Below, one piece after another: positions 15,877 to 23,336 of a DNA stretch of 34,401 nucleotides (its first letter is position 1; every line of letters starts with the position of its first letter). Under the pieces are notes generated by a model. That model had not been told where the DNA came from and searched no databases. It worked only from the letters and a program-made list of their open reading frames with translations. Source of the stretch: Deltaproteobacteria bacterium (GTDB lineage Bacteria > Desulfobacterota > Desulfomonilia > UBA1062); NCBI GenBank assembly GCA_011046135.1, contig DSBG01000027.1, positions 1 through 34,401 of the forward strand, read 5' to 3'. The position numbers were made by a program, and so were the translations under genes.

Positions 15877-17232
15877 ATGGCGAAACAGAAGCGTATTTAC
15901 CGCTGTACCTCCTGTGATGGCGTCTTTCCCCAGTGGATGGGAAGATGTCCCCAGTGCAGTCAGTGGAACACCCTCGTCGAAGACATTCTCGGCGAAGAGA
16001 GACTGGTTGCAGGTGCTCAATTGAGGCAGGACGTTCCGGTCAGTCTTTCAGAGGTGGAAATCACAGATCAGGCAAGGAGACCGTGCTCCATCGATGAACT
16101 CGACAGGGTACTCGGTGGAGGAATCGTTGAGGGGTCTCTCGTGCTGATCGGAGGGGATCCTGGTATCGGAAAATCCACCATGATGCTCCAGATGGCACAC
16201 CGGCTTTCACTCAATGGTATGAAGATCCTGTACGTGAGCGGAGAAGAGTCAGCGGTCCAGTTGAAGATGCGCAGCACCAGGCTCGGGATCGATGCGAAAA
16301 ACATCATGGTCTATCCCGAGGTCATTCTGGAACGAGTGAAGGAACAGATCACCTCCATCAGGCCGGACCTGGTGATCATCGATTCCATCCAATCCACCTT
16401 CTCATCTCAGATCGAGGCAACTCCAGGGAGCGTCACCCAGATACGGTACACCTCGGGTGTCCTCATGGAAATCGCAAAGGGGATGCATATCACCGTATTT
16501 GTAGTCGGTCACGTGACAAAGGAAGGGTGGATTGCGGGTCCAAAGATGCTGGAGCACCTCGTGGACACGGTGCTCTATTTCGAGGGAGACAGCACCGGGG
16601 CCTACCGGATCCTCAGAGCCGTGAAGAACAGGTTCGGAACAACGGGGGAGGTCGGTGTGTTCGAAATGAAAACCACCGGTCTCCATGAGGTGAGAGACCC
16701 TTCATCACTTTTTGTGCACGGTCTGGGTGGAGAGAGCGCTGGAAACTCGGTTATGGCAACGATCGAGGGAAGCAGGTCCTTTCTCGTCCAGGTGCAGTCA
16801 CTGGTGAGCAAGACGACCTTCAGCATGCCCAGGAGGATCACCATAGGCTCGGACCTGACGAGGCTCACCGTGCTCCTGGCAGTACTGGAGAAAAGAGCGG
16901 GAATCTTTCTCTCCCAGTCGGATATCGTGGTGAATATCGCAGGTGGCATGAAAGTCAGTGAGCCGGCCCTCGATCTCGCCCTGGTCATGGCTGTGGCCTC
17001 GAGCGCACTTGACAGACCCGTTCCCAGGGCAACGGTCTGTATCGGAGAGGTTGGGCTCAACGGGGAAATGAGACCAGTCAATCACATGGAATCTCGGCTG
17101 CGGGAGGCTAAAAAGATGGGGTTCATTCAGGCGCTGATTCCCGAGCAGAATCTTGACACCATGGTTTCCGTTGTTGGGGTGAAGCTTCTCGGCATGCCCC
17201 ATGTCCGTCTGGCCCTCGACGTGCTTGGATGA
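15877..17232 (+). CDS. radA: DNA repair protein RadA
   Basis: RadA (Sms) is a RecA-related helicase that drives branch migration in homologous recombination. It has 451 residues, the usual length. The N-terminal zinc finger has C10, C13, C24 and C27. Walker A is GGDPGIGKS (residues 92-100), the RadA-specific KNRFG motif is at 250-254, and a Lon-like C-terminal domain (from about 270) carries GGMKVSEPALDLALVMAVASS. The TAATG junction after gspE suggests cotranscription with the secretion genes, though there is no functional link known. Confidence 0.97.
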   Translation: MAKQKRIYRCTSCDGVFPQWMGRCPQCSQWNTLVEDILGEERLVAGAQLRQDVPVSLSEVEITDQARRPCSIDELDRVLGGGIVEGSLVLIGGDPGIGKSTMMLQMAHRLSLNGMKILYVSGEESAVQLKMRSTRLGIDAKNIMVYPEVILERVKEQITSIRPDLVIIDSIQSTFSSQIEATPGSVTQIRYTSGVLMEIAKGMHITVFVVGHVTKEGWIAGPKMLEHLVDTVLYFEGDSTGAYRILRAVKNRFGTTGEVGVFEMKTTGLHEVRDPSSLFVHGLGGESAGNSVMATIEGSRSFLVQVQSLVSKTTFSMPRRITIGSDLTRLTVLLAVLEKRAGIFLSQSDIVVNIAGGMKVSEPALDLALVMAVASSALDRPVPRATVCIGEVGLNGEMRPVNHMESRLREAKKMGFIQALIPEQNLDTMVSVVGVKLLGMPHVRLALDVLG

Positions 17233-17246
17233 GAATCAGGCCGGAT

Positions 17247-17268
17247 TCCTCTTCGGTAAGGATTTTTT
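17247..17268 (+). terminator. Weak candidate terminator after radA
   Basis: TCCT (17247-17250) pairs with AGGA (17259-17262) around a loop holding CTTCGG, followed directly by six T (17263-17268). The stem is only four base pairs, so the case rests on the T-run and the position just after the long plus-strand block. Confidence 0.3.
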
Positions 17269-17334
17269 CCTAAGAACCGTCATCCCCATGGTGCCCGGGA
17301 AGACCAGAGGGGTGCATTTATAACCATCCGGTCG

Positions 17335-17376
17335 GAAACCATGACATCAGAAACCATGACATCAGAAACCACATCA
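17335..17376 (+). repeat. Tandem 15-base direct repeat abutting a promoter
   Basis: GAAACCATGACATCA occurs twice head to tail (17335-17349 and 17350-17364), followed by a third, shortened copy GAAACCACATCA (17365-17376). The array ends three bases before the -35 box of the orphan gene that follows. This is the usual place for a regulator that contacts RNA polymerase, but no known binding site was recognised. Confidence 0.85.
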
Positions 17377-17379
17377 GGA

Positions 17380-17407
17380 TTGACTTTTCCCTCATAAGAG
17401 CTACAAT
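17380..17407 (+). promoter_or_regulatory. Sigma-70-type promoter of the orphan gene
   Basis: TTGACT (17380-17385), a 16-base spacer and TACAAT (17402-17407) lie about 65 bases before the start codon of the orphan gene. Both hexamers differ from consensus by one base. Confidence 0.7.
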
Positions 17408-17471
17408 ATCTGCAGGGTGCGACGGGAAGTATTCCCTTGACCGGAAACTCCCTAAAGACGATAGGATTGTC

Positions 17472-17819
17472 ATGAGACGATACAATATCTATGCGACAGT
17501 CCCCTCCGTGGGCAAGTATGAACTCATCAAGGAAAATCTCTGTCCCTGCGGCATTCAGGAGGAGGATTACTGGAACGAATGCTTCACGTGGGAGGAGTTA
17601 AAGACCATTATTCCCTCCTTGAGGGCGAATGGATGGAAGGTGAGGGTAGAGCCCATCAGCGAGGAAGACTGCATTGGTAAAATGCATATATTTTCATTTA
17701 CTTATGGGGTCAACCATGATTTCAAGCTTTTAAGAATCGAGGCACTTCGCATCATTATGGTTCGAGATTACGGTGTGCAAAAATCACAAAAACAACGTTT
17801 AGGCCCATTCAGGTATTGA
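17472..17819 (+). CDS. Hypothetical protein, 115 residues
   Basis: I do not recognise this protein. It begins MRRYNIYATVPSVGKY at an ATG with AGGA six bases upstream and a convincing promoter about 65 bases before it. It has no signal peptide or membrane helix. The first two thirds look like a compact mixed fold, with a CPC pair (near residue 25), NECFTWEEL, and an acidic EPISEEDC. The last third (after about residue 70) is basic and lies in more AT-rich DNA. The segment WEELKTIIPSLRANGWKVRVEPI has a helix-turn-strand look. The stop codon overlaps the -35 box of the next gene's promoter. It stands alone between radA and the IHF-type gene. Confidence 0.6.
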   Translation: MRRYNIYATVPSVGKYELIKENLCPCGIQEEDYWNECFTWEELKTIIPSLRANGWKVRVEPISEEDCIGKMHIFSFTYGVNHDFKLLRIEALRIIMVRDYGVQKSQKQRLGPFRY

Positions 17820-17845
17820 CACGGCCGGGTTAACGCATTAATAAT
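17816..17845 (+). promoter_or_regulatory. Strong sigma-70-type promoter of the IHF/HU gene
   Basis: TTGACA (17816-17821) with an 18-base spacer and AATAAT (17840-17845) precedes the IHF/HU gene by about 50 bases. The -35 box contains the stop codon of the orphan gene. The stretch after it is AT-rich. Confidence 0.7.
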
Positions 17846-17894
17846 TTTATGCAATTAGATAATTTTTCGTTGAACCATAAAAGGAGGTTCTTCT

Positions 17895-18185
17895 ATGGGC
17901 ACCTTGACCAAGAGCGGAATAATCGATGAAATCGTTCTCAATACGGGCCTCTCGCGGAAAGAGGCAAGTGATGGAATAGAAACCTTTATCGAGATCGTCA
18001 AATCAAACCTGGTCAAGAAGGAATCGGTCAGCATATCGGGTTTTGGAAAGTGGAAGGTGAGGGAGAAGTCGTCCCGCAGGGGGAGAAACCCCAAGACTGC
18101 TGAAGAAATCACGATCTCTCCCAGGTCTGTTGTGACCTTCTCACTGTCCAACGTGCTTCGATCGAAACTCACCAGCAAGGCCTGA
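17895..18185 (+). CDS. ihfA: IHF/HU-family DNA-bending protein (IHF alpha-like)
   Basis: This is a 96-residue nucleoid protein that binds and bends DNA as a dimer. The N-terminal LTKSGIIDEIVLNTGLSRKEA and the body VSISGFGKWKVREK match the family. The flexible arm carries GRNPKT, including the proline that intercalates into DNA; the family's RPGRNP is RRGRNP here. The C-terminal VVTFSLSNVLRSKL is closer to IHF alpha than to HU, but the chain choice is not certain. The ribosome binding site AAAGGAGG is strong and the promoter is close to consensus, so it is probably well expressed. It is a single-gene unit. Confidence 0.9.
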   Translation: MGTLTKSGIIDEIVLNTGLSRKEASDGIETFIEIVKSNLVKKESVSISGFGKWKVREKSSRRGRNPKTAEEITISPRSVVTFSLSNVLRSKLTSKA

Positions 18186-18375
18186 ATCAATCATCTCGCT
18201 GATTCCTCTGTGCGGGCTTTCGTCGGGGATTCCGCTTTCGGGGGATCGGGAATCAGAAACTCGTTCACGTGTCCTCCCCGTATGTTCAGGCGCATGCCGG
18301 GGATTTTATTCAGTCACGATTCAGACACACGACACAGAACGTCTCGGGTACAAGAAAGATGCCGGGGATGCGGGA

Positions 18376-18398
18376 AACCCGGTGAGGAACACCGGGTT
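18376..18398. terminator. Hairpin between convergent ihfA and ferredoxin genes
   Basis: AACCCGGTG (18376-18384) and CACCGGGTT (18390-18398) form a perfect nine-base-pair stem with a five-base loop. It lies 23 bases after the ferredoxin stop codon in the minus direction, where it is followed by TTTCCC, a short T-run. It is best read as the ferredoxin gene's terminator, and may also act on ihfA transcripts. The 18186-18375 stretch before it holds no gene that I can support. Confidence 0.55.
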
Positions 18399-18421
18399 GC
18401 GTGATTGAAGACCTGAGAAGA

Positions 18422-18778
<357 letters not shown>

Positions 18779-18813
18779 TCATTGACAGAGAGAGCCCCCG
18801 GACTTCTGGAGTC

Positions 18814-18843
18814 TTGACCAGTATCGGCTAGCGTGCGTATAAG
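18814..18843 (+). promoter_or_regulatory. Promoter adjoining the cysteine-cluster gene start
   Basis: TTGACC (18814-18819), an 18-base spacer and TATAAG (18838-18843) lie directly before ATG 18853. Transcription would begin around 18849-18851, leaving only about two to four untranslated bases. Confidence 0.6.
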
Positions 18844-18852
18844 TGATGTTCC

Positions 18853-19545
18853 ATGGCTACTGATACTCAATCTATGCTCTCTGTCTTGCGCGACAGATCG
18901 TACTTCTTTGATGAAGGGATCTGTTTCGAGTGTCTCAGATGTGGTTCCTGCTGTACGGGCGAGCCCGGTGTTGTCTTTGTTGAAGAAGCAGAGAAAACCA
19001 CGATAGCCGACTTTCTCGGGATATCGAGGCAGGTGTTCATTGAGCGATGCCTTTTCCCAATTGGTGACCGCCTCAGCATCAGGGAAACCGATGATTTCAG
19101 GTGTATTTTCTATGAGAACGGGTGCTCCATCTACCCCGTGCGTCCTCTCCAGTGCAGAACGTTTCCCTTCTGGGCACAGAACTTCAGGTCGAAGAAGGCC
19201 TGGAACGAGACCCTGCGCAGATGTCCCGGAATCGGCACGGGGCGGAGATACACAAAGAACGAGATCCTCGATCTCATTACCTGCAGCATGCATCTCTTCG
19301 AAGATGTGTCCGCCATGACGGTTTCTGGAGAAGATGCTCATGGTTCATCCGGCATGGAGTGCGCTGATTCCGGCATAACCTGGAACGTGTACAGACAAGA
19401 CGACAACGGGCACACCTTCCTGGTCTCCGTGCATGGATCACGAAGCGAAGCGCTCCGCAGGCTTCGCGCATTCGAGAGAAAGACCCACAAGCAGGTATTC
19501 TGGGTGGAGCAGACCCCGAAGGAACAGGAGTCCAAAAGGAGATGA
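18853..19545 (+). CDS. YkgJ-family cysteine-cluster protein with extra C-terminal domain
   Basis: The N-terminal 150 residues belong to the CxxCxxCC (UPF0153/YkgJ) family, thought to bind zinc or iron. C24, C27, C30, C33 and C34 are in CFECLRCGSCC, followed by FRCIFYENGCSIYPVRPLQCRTFPFW and a further cysteine in LITC. About 80 further residues follow. Their last part (NVYRQDDNGHTFLVSVHGSRSEALRRLRAFERKTHKQVFWVEQ) looks like a small alpha-beta domain, distantly like short SPOR-type repeats. The role of the family is not established. ATG 18853 has no visible ribosome binding site and sits directly after a promoter, so the message may be leaderless. The HAD gene follows 42 bases later. Confidence 0.85.
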   Translation: MATDTQSMLSVLRDRSYFFDEGICFECLRCGSCCTGEPGVVFVEEAEKTTIADFLGISRQVFIERCLFPIGDRLSIRETDDFRCIFYENGCSIYPVRPLQCRTFPFWAQNFRSKKAWNETLRRCPGIGTGRRYTKNEILDLITCSMHLFEDVSAMTVSGEDAHGSSGMECADSGITWNVYRQDDNGHTFLVSVHGSRSEALRRLRAFERKTHKQVFWVEQTPKEQESKRR

Positions 19546-19587
19546 CACGGGACGTCATGCGTCGTTATTGCACGGGAGAGCAGATTC

Positions 19588-20244
19588 ATGGGGTATGAGG
19601 CCGTGATTTTCGATCTGGATGGCACGCTCTTGGATACCCTGACGGATATCGCCGATGCCATGAATGCCGTACTCATCCGATTCGGTTTCCCCACGCACAC
19701 GGTTCAGACCTATCGGCGTTTCTTGGGTGATGGCCTGGAGGTTCTGGTGGAGCGTTCGCTGCCTGAGGATCGTCGCACCAGAAAAGAGATCGATCGGTGC
19801 GTGACAGGTATGAGGCAGGAGTACGCGCAACGGTGGTGGAAAACCTCACGTCCGTATGACGGTGTTCCTGAGATGCTAGACAGACTTTCCGCCGATGGTA
19901 TCATGATGGCCATCCTGTCCAACAAGCTGGAGGTCTTTACCAAGCTCATGGCAAGGTCCCTGCTCGGATCCTGGACCTTCAAAGAGGTGGTGGGTCTCAG
20001 GCCGGATCTTCCCAGGAAACCCGATCCAACAGGGGCCCTTGAAATATCACGAGCATTGGGAGTTTCCCCTGAGCGGTGCGTTTTTGTCGGTGACTCGGGA
20101 ATTGACATGATGACTGCTGTGAGGGCAGGGATGGTTCCTGCTGGCGTACTGTGGGGTTATCAGGAACGGGACACCCTCGCCGCGGGAGGAGCCAGACTAT
20201 TCCTTGGCCATCCCCTGGAGATTGCAGAGTATCTTGCGTGCTGA
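19588..20244 (+). CDS. gph: HAD-family phosphatase, phosphoglycolate phosphatase-like
   Basis: This is a 218-residue HAD hydrolase. Motif I is IFDLDGTLLDT (nucleophile D9, acid D11), motif II is the serine in LSNK, motif III is RKPDP (lysine), and motif IV is VGDSGIDM. The cap is of the small helical (C1) type and the protein is near Gph/PGP length. Phosphoglycolate phosphatase is the most likely annotation, but HAD phosphatases are hard to assign by sequence, and beta-phosphoglucomutase or pyrophosphatase-like activities are alternatives. ATG 19588 has a GGGAG-type site upstream. Confidence 0.86.
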   Translation: MGYEAVIFDLDGTLLDTLTDIADAMNAVLIRFGFPTHTVQTYRRFLGDGLEVLVERSLPEDRRTRKEIDRCVTGMRQEYAQRWWKTSRPYDGVPEMLDRLSADGIMMAILSNKLEVFTKLMARSLLGSWTFKEVVGLRPDLPRKPDPTGALEISRALGVSPERCVFVGDSGIDMMTAVRAGMVPAGVLWGYQERDTLAAGGARLFLGHPLEIAEYLAC

Positions 20245-20304
20245 TTTGAGGCAAGACAGCCCTCTCGCGTGATTCTCCCCTGATGCATGTTTCGGTGCGG
20301 GCGA

Positions 20305-20322
20305 AAAGCACGGTGCTGCTTT
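20305..20322. terminator. Hairpin between convergent gph and arsR-type genes
   Basis: AAAGCA (20305-20310) and TGCTTT (20317-20322) pair around a six-base loop CGGTGC. The right arm overlaps the stop codon of the ArsR-type gene. It lies between two converging genes, and on the minus strand it leads into TTTTCGC. The stem is short, so this is a weak call. Confidence 0.35.
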
Positions 20323-20681
20323 CAGGATCTGATCTGCTCGAACCCTTGTGCAAGCAGGTTCTTCACCTGCTCGTGCCTCAGCCGATAGTACACAACCTTG
20401 CCGTTCTTCCGGGCCGAGACAAGCCTGGCCCTGCTCAGGGCCTTGAGCTGGTGAGAAACAGCTGACTGGTTCATTGCGAGGACAGCCGCGAGATCACCCA
20501 CGCACAAGGGAGATGCGCACAGGGCAAAGAGAATCTTGAGTCGTGTCGCATCGCCGAATGCCTTGAAAAAAAAGGCCAGCTCCTGGAACAGGTCCTCGTT
20601 GCCCGGCAACCGTTGCTTGACCAGAGAAACGGTGTCAGGTTGAATCAGGCGCTGAGTGAATATCGTATCTTCCATTGACAT
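20322..20681 (-). CDS. ArsR/SmtB-family metal-responsive repressor
   Basis: This is a 119-residue winged-helix repressor. The DNA-recognition helix is VGDLAAVLAMNQSAVSHQLKALSRARLV (about 61-88), with the wing ARKNGKVVYYRL. C60 sits in SPLCVGDLA, at the position of the ELCVCD metal site of ArsR/CadC, and H103 is in the last helix (YRLRHEQVKNLL) near the SmtB alpha5 site, so metal or thiol sensing is plausible; the ligand set is incomplete by eye. ATG 20681 lies against its own operator and promoter with no leader; ATG 20675 is an alternative start. No metal efflux gene is beside it. The neighbour DUF554 gene is divergent. Confidence 0.88.
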   Translation of the reverse strand: MSMEDTIFTQRLIQPDTVSLVKQRLPGNEDLFQELAFFFKAFGDATRLKILFALCASPLCVGDLAAVLAMNQSAVSHQLKALSRARLVSARKNGKVVYYRLRHEQVKNLLAQGFEQIRS

Positions 20682-20697
20682 ATGAATATATGTTCAT
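20682..20697. promoter_or_regulatory. ArsR/SmtB-type operator
   Basis: ATGAATATATGTTCAT is a 16-base imperfect palindrome with 14 of 16 positions symmetrical. It resembles the SmtB/ArsR consensus built on ATGAACATATATTCAT. It covers the -10 box of the repressor gene and touches its start codon, which is the expected place for autorepression. Confidence 0.7.
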
Positions 20698-20713
20698 TTG
20701 ATGGGTTCGTCAA
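20685..20713 (-). promoter_or_regulatory. Promoter of the ArsR-type gene
   Basis: On the minus strand TTGACG (20708-20713), a 17-base spacer and TATATT (20685-20690) form a strong promoter. The -10 is within the operator. Transcription would start at or within a few bases of the ATG codon at 20681 or 20675. Confidence 0.7.
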
Positions 20714-20840
20714 GGTCTTTTCACTCTCTATCTTCGGAAAGCCCTTTTCATGTTTTTGACATTGACCCGTAGATCGGCATCGGGTAGGAACATGCAAGGT
20801 TTTCCGATGGTAGGTGTTCGTACAAGGAGAAAGGATTTTT

Positions 20841-21518
20841 GTGCTCGGAACCACAGTGAATACGATCTCGGTGCTTGCTGGTAGTGCACTGGGTATCTTT
20901 GCAGGAAAAAGAATTACCGAAGAACTCAAGGATATTCTCATGCAGGCCCTTGGCCTTGCCGTGGTTGTTATCGGTCTTCAGATGGCGCTCTCCGCTCAGA
21001 ATCTCATTCCGTATGTTGTCTGTCTCCTGCTCGGGGGGATTACCGGAGAAGTGCTCGGCATCGAACAAGGCCTCTCGCGTTTTGCCGAGTGGCTCAAGTC
21101 ACGGTTCAACCAGGGATCTACAACCTTTGTTCAGGGCTTCGTGACCGCCACCGTGCTCTATCTCACCGGCGCGATGATGATCGTGGGATGCATTCAGGAC
21201 GGCACTGTCGGAGACTCATCCACCCTTGTATTAAAATCTCTGCTCGACGGGGTAGCATCCCTCGTTCTTGCTTCTACGCTCGGTATCGGAGTGGCATTTT
21301 CTGCCCTTCCGGTATTCGTTGTCCAGGGGTCACTCACGCTGCTCTCCGCGAAACTTCTCTTTCTCCAGAACCCCGACGTCCTCGCTTCCGTAACGTCCAC
21401 GGGGGGAATGATGATCCTCGGTATTGGGATAAATCTGTTGAAGTTGACGCAGATACGCGTGGGAAATTTTACCCCGGGCCTCATCTACGCGATACTCTAC
21501 CCCCTGGTTTTTGTATGA
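20841..21518 (+). CDS. DUF554 family membrane protein
   Basis: A 225-residue integral membrane protein of the DUF554/YdfK family; the function is not known, and a transporter-like role has been suggested. It starts at GTG 20841, preceded by AAAGGA five bases upstream, and begins VLGTTVNTISVLAGSALGIFAG, the family's N-terminus. Seven or so hydrophobic segments are visible, among them LGLAVVVIGLQMAL, LIPYVVCLLLGGITGEVL, FVTATVLYLTGAMMIVG, and the C-terminal LIYAILYPLVFV. It is divergent from the ArsR-type repressor, with about 160 bases between starts. It could be regulated by the repressor, but the operator lies closer to the repressor gene. Confidence 0.88.
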   Translation: MLGTTVNTISVLAGSALGIFAGKRITEELKDILMQALGLAVVVIGLQMALSAQNLIPYVVCLLLGGITGEVLGIEQGLSRFAEWLKSRFNQGSTTFVQGFVTATVLYLTGAMMIVGCIQDGTVGDSSTLVLKSLLDGVASLVLASTLGIGVAFSALPVFVVQGSLTLLSAKLLFLQNPDVLASVTSTGGMMILGIGINLLKLTQIRVGNFTPGLIYAILYPLVFV

Positions 21519-21579
21519 GCGCACCCGCCGAGAACAGCCCCGCGTGAGTACGGCCAGGTGAACCTGGAAAGGAGGAGGT

Positions 21580-22140
21580 ATGGCATCGTTTCTTCTCAGG
21601 CCAGATGAGAGCATGCTGCTTGTCATCGATGTGCAGGAGCGGCTTCATAAGGTCATGGAATCAGAAATGAAGGATCTCTCTGTCAAGAACACCATCATCC
21701 TGCTCGAAGTGGCACGCGTGTACGGCATCCCCCTCGTGCTCACCGAGCAGTATCCCAGGGGGCTGGGAAAGACCATCGATGCCCTCGAGGTGTATCTCCG
21801 CGAGACCCCCCATCATGAAAAGCTCCATTTCAGCTGTTATCGGGATGATTCCATCCGGTCCGTTCTCGACGCACACACGCGCAACACCGTCATTGTCGCA
21901 GGGATCGAAACCCACGTGTGTGTGCTCCAGACCGTGCTCGATCTTTGTGAAGCCGGGTACCGGGTGTTCGTGGCAGGCGATGCTGTGTCCTCACGAAGGG
22001 CATCCGACAGGATCATGGCCCTTGACCTGATGGCACGAGCAGGGGCACTGGTGTGTTCCACCGAGACGATCTCCTTCATGCTCATGGAAAAGGCCGGGAC
22101 TGACACCTTTAAACAGCTCTCTGTGCTCTTCAAAGAATGA
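21580..22140 (+). CDS. Isochorismatase-family hydrolase
   Basis: A 186-residue cysteine hydrolase of the isochorismatase/nicotinamidase fold. The likely catalytic triad is D17 (LLVIDVQERL), K81 (HHEKLHFSC) and C114 (GIETHVCVLQT), with the cis-peptide GIE before the cysteine. The short N-terminus and lack of an added carrier domain argue against isochorismate lyase/hydrolase activity in siderophore synthesis. It is closer to the YcaC-type or generic members, whose substrates are not known. The ribosome binding site GGAGGAGG is strong. It follows the DUF554 gene by 61 bases. Confidence 0.87.
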   Translation: MASFLLRPDESMLLVIDVQERLHKVMESEMKDLSVKNTIILLEVARVYGIPLVLTEQYPRGLGKTIDALEVYLRETPHHEKLHFSCYRDDSIRSVLDAHTRNTVIVAGIETHVCVLQTVLDLCEAGYRVFVAGDAVSSRRASDRIMALDLMARAGALVCSTETISFMLMEKAGTDTFKQLSVLFKE

Positions 22141-22281
22141 TCGTCATACAGGGGGCATGAACACGGGAAAGGCAGACCTGAAGGGTTGAGAAGACAAGAT
22201 TTCTCAGGGTTGGTTGTCCTTGGGGATCTTCTTTTCCTGCAAGAAAAAACACCCGGTTCTGTTCGGGAGAAAGCATTATTA

Positions 22282-22319
22282 AGCCCTTGAAAACCATCTG
22301 TCTTGTATGCTAAAGGGCT
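22282..22319. repeat. Inverted repeat in the region upstream of rpsB
   Basis: AGCCCTT (22282-22288) and AAGGGCT (22313-22319) are perfect seven-base inverted repeats enclosing TTGAAA and TATGCT boxes. The spacing between those boxes is only 13 bases, too short for a standard promoter. The repeat may mark a regulatory site for the rpsB operon, or the stem may be a terminator after the isochorismatase gene. The rest of 22141-22417 carries no gene. Confidence 0.35.
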
Positions 22320-22348
22320 GACCAACACACACGTCCCTGTCACTAAAG

Positions 22349-22390
22349 CGGGATCCCGGTGTCCTCACCAGAGGATTGGACCTGTAGGAC
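22349..22390 (+). promoter_or_regulatory. Candidate structured rpsB leader
   Basis: Upstream of rpsB there is a palindrome CGGGATCCCG (22349-22358), then GTCCT (22361-22365) pairing with AGGAC (22386-22390). The inner CCA/TGG of CCAGAGGATTGG can form a smaller stem within it. Autoregulation by S2 through its leader is known in other bacteria. This is only a structural suggestion, not a match to a known leader. Confidence 0.3.
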
Positions 22391-22417
22391 GGAGGAAAAA
22401 ACCGAGGAGGAAGTACA

Positions 22418-23317
22418 ATGTCAGTCGTAACAATGAAGCAGCTCCTGGAAGCAGGGGTGCATTTCGGTCACCAGACCCCACGATGGAATCCCAAGATGAA
22501 GCCCTATATCTTTGGTTCAAGGAACGGGATTCACATCATAGACCTGCAGAAAACAGAAAAACTCTTTGAAAAGGCCTGCGATGCTGTCAGGGAAACGGCA
22601 GCTAACGGCGGCAAGGTTCTCTTTGTCGGCACAAAAAAGCAGGCACAGGACGCCATTGAGGAAGAGGCACAGAGGGCTGGTGCATTCTATGTGAACTATC
22701 GGTGGCTTGGCGGTACCCTGACGAATTTTGCTACGATACGCAAGAGCGTGGACAAGCTGAAGTGGCTTGAAACAATCATAGACAATGGAACGATAGAAGA
22801 CTATCCGAAAAAAGAGCAGATCAGCATGAAGCGTCATAAGATGAAACTCGAGCGATCTCTGCGAGGCATCAAAAACATGAACGAGCATCCAAACCTGCTC
22901 TACATCGTGGACCCATCGAGGGAATATATCTCGGTGATGGAAGCGAAAAAACTGAGGATCCCCATCGTTGCCATCGTTGATACGAACTGTGACCCGACAC
23001 TGATCGACTATGTGATTCCCGGCAATGACGATGCCATCAGGGCAATCCGCCTCTTCAGCTCCAAGGTGGCGGATGCCGTGGAACAGGGCAATGCACTCTA
23101 CCATGAAAAACTTCAGAGCTCCCTCAAAGAGGAACTCCCCTCAGAGGAAGAGGCCGGTGAGAAGGAACGTGCCCCGCGGGAATCCTATGGCAAGGATCTC
23201 GAAGGTGATATCGAGATTATTGTGAAAGAAGGGGCTGAGCCCCTTGACAGTGAACGTGACGGCGAAGAAGACCTGGATGATTTCCATGACGAAACTGAAG
23301 AGGAAGACATCCTGTAG
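22418..23317 (+). CDS. rpsB: 30S ribosomal protein S2 with long acidic C-terminal tail
   Basis: The core (about 1-232) is standard S2: [28 protein letters not shown] at the start, then [28 protein letters not shown]. After the helical [16 protein letters not shown] the protein continues for about 65 residues that are rich in Glu and Asp (for example [18 protein letters not shown] at the end). Typical bacterial S2 is about 230-260 residues, whereas this one is 299. The start has a GGAGG seven bases upstream. The order rpsB-tsf-pyrH-frr is the classic translation cluster. Confidence 0.97.
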   Translation: MSVVTMKQLLEAGVHFGHQTPRWNPKMKPYIFGSRNGIHIIDLQKTEKLFEKACDAVRETAANGGKVLFVGTKKQAQDAIEEEAQRAGAFYVNYRWLGGTLTNFATIRKSVDKLKWLETIIDNGTIEDYPKKEQISMKRHKMKLERSLRGIKNMNEHPNLLYIVDPSREYISVMEAKKLRIPIVAIVDTNCDPTLIDYVIPGNDDAIRAIRLFSSKVADAVEQGNALYHEKLQSSLKEELPSEEEAGEKERAPRESYGKDLEGDIEIIVKEGAEPLDSERDGEEDLDDFHDETEEEDIL

Positions 23318-23336
23318 CAAACAACGGAGGTGAACA

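Noticed and set aside
17335-17376. CRISPR array
   Set aside because: The copies are directly adjacent with no spacers between them and there are only two and a bit units; no cas genes are in the window.
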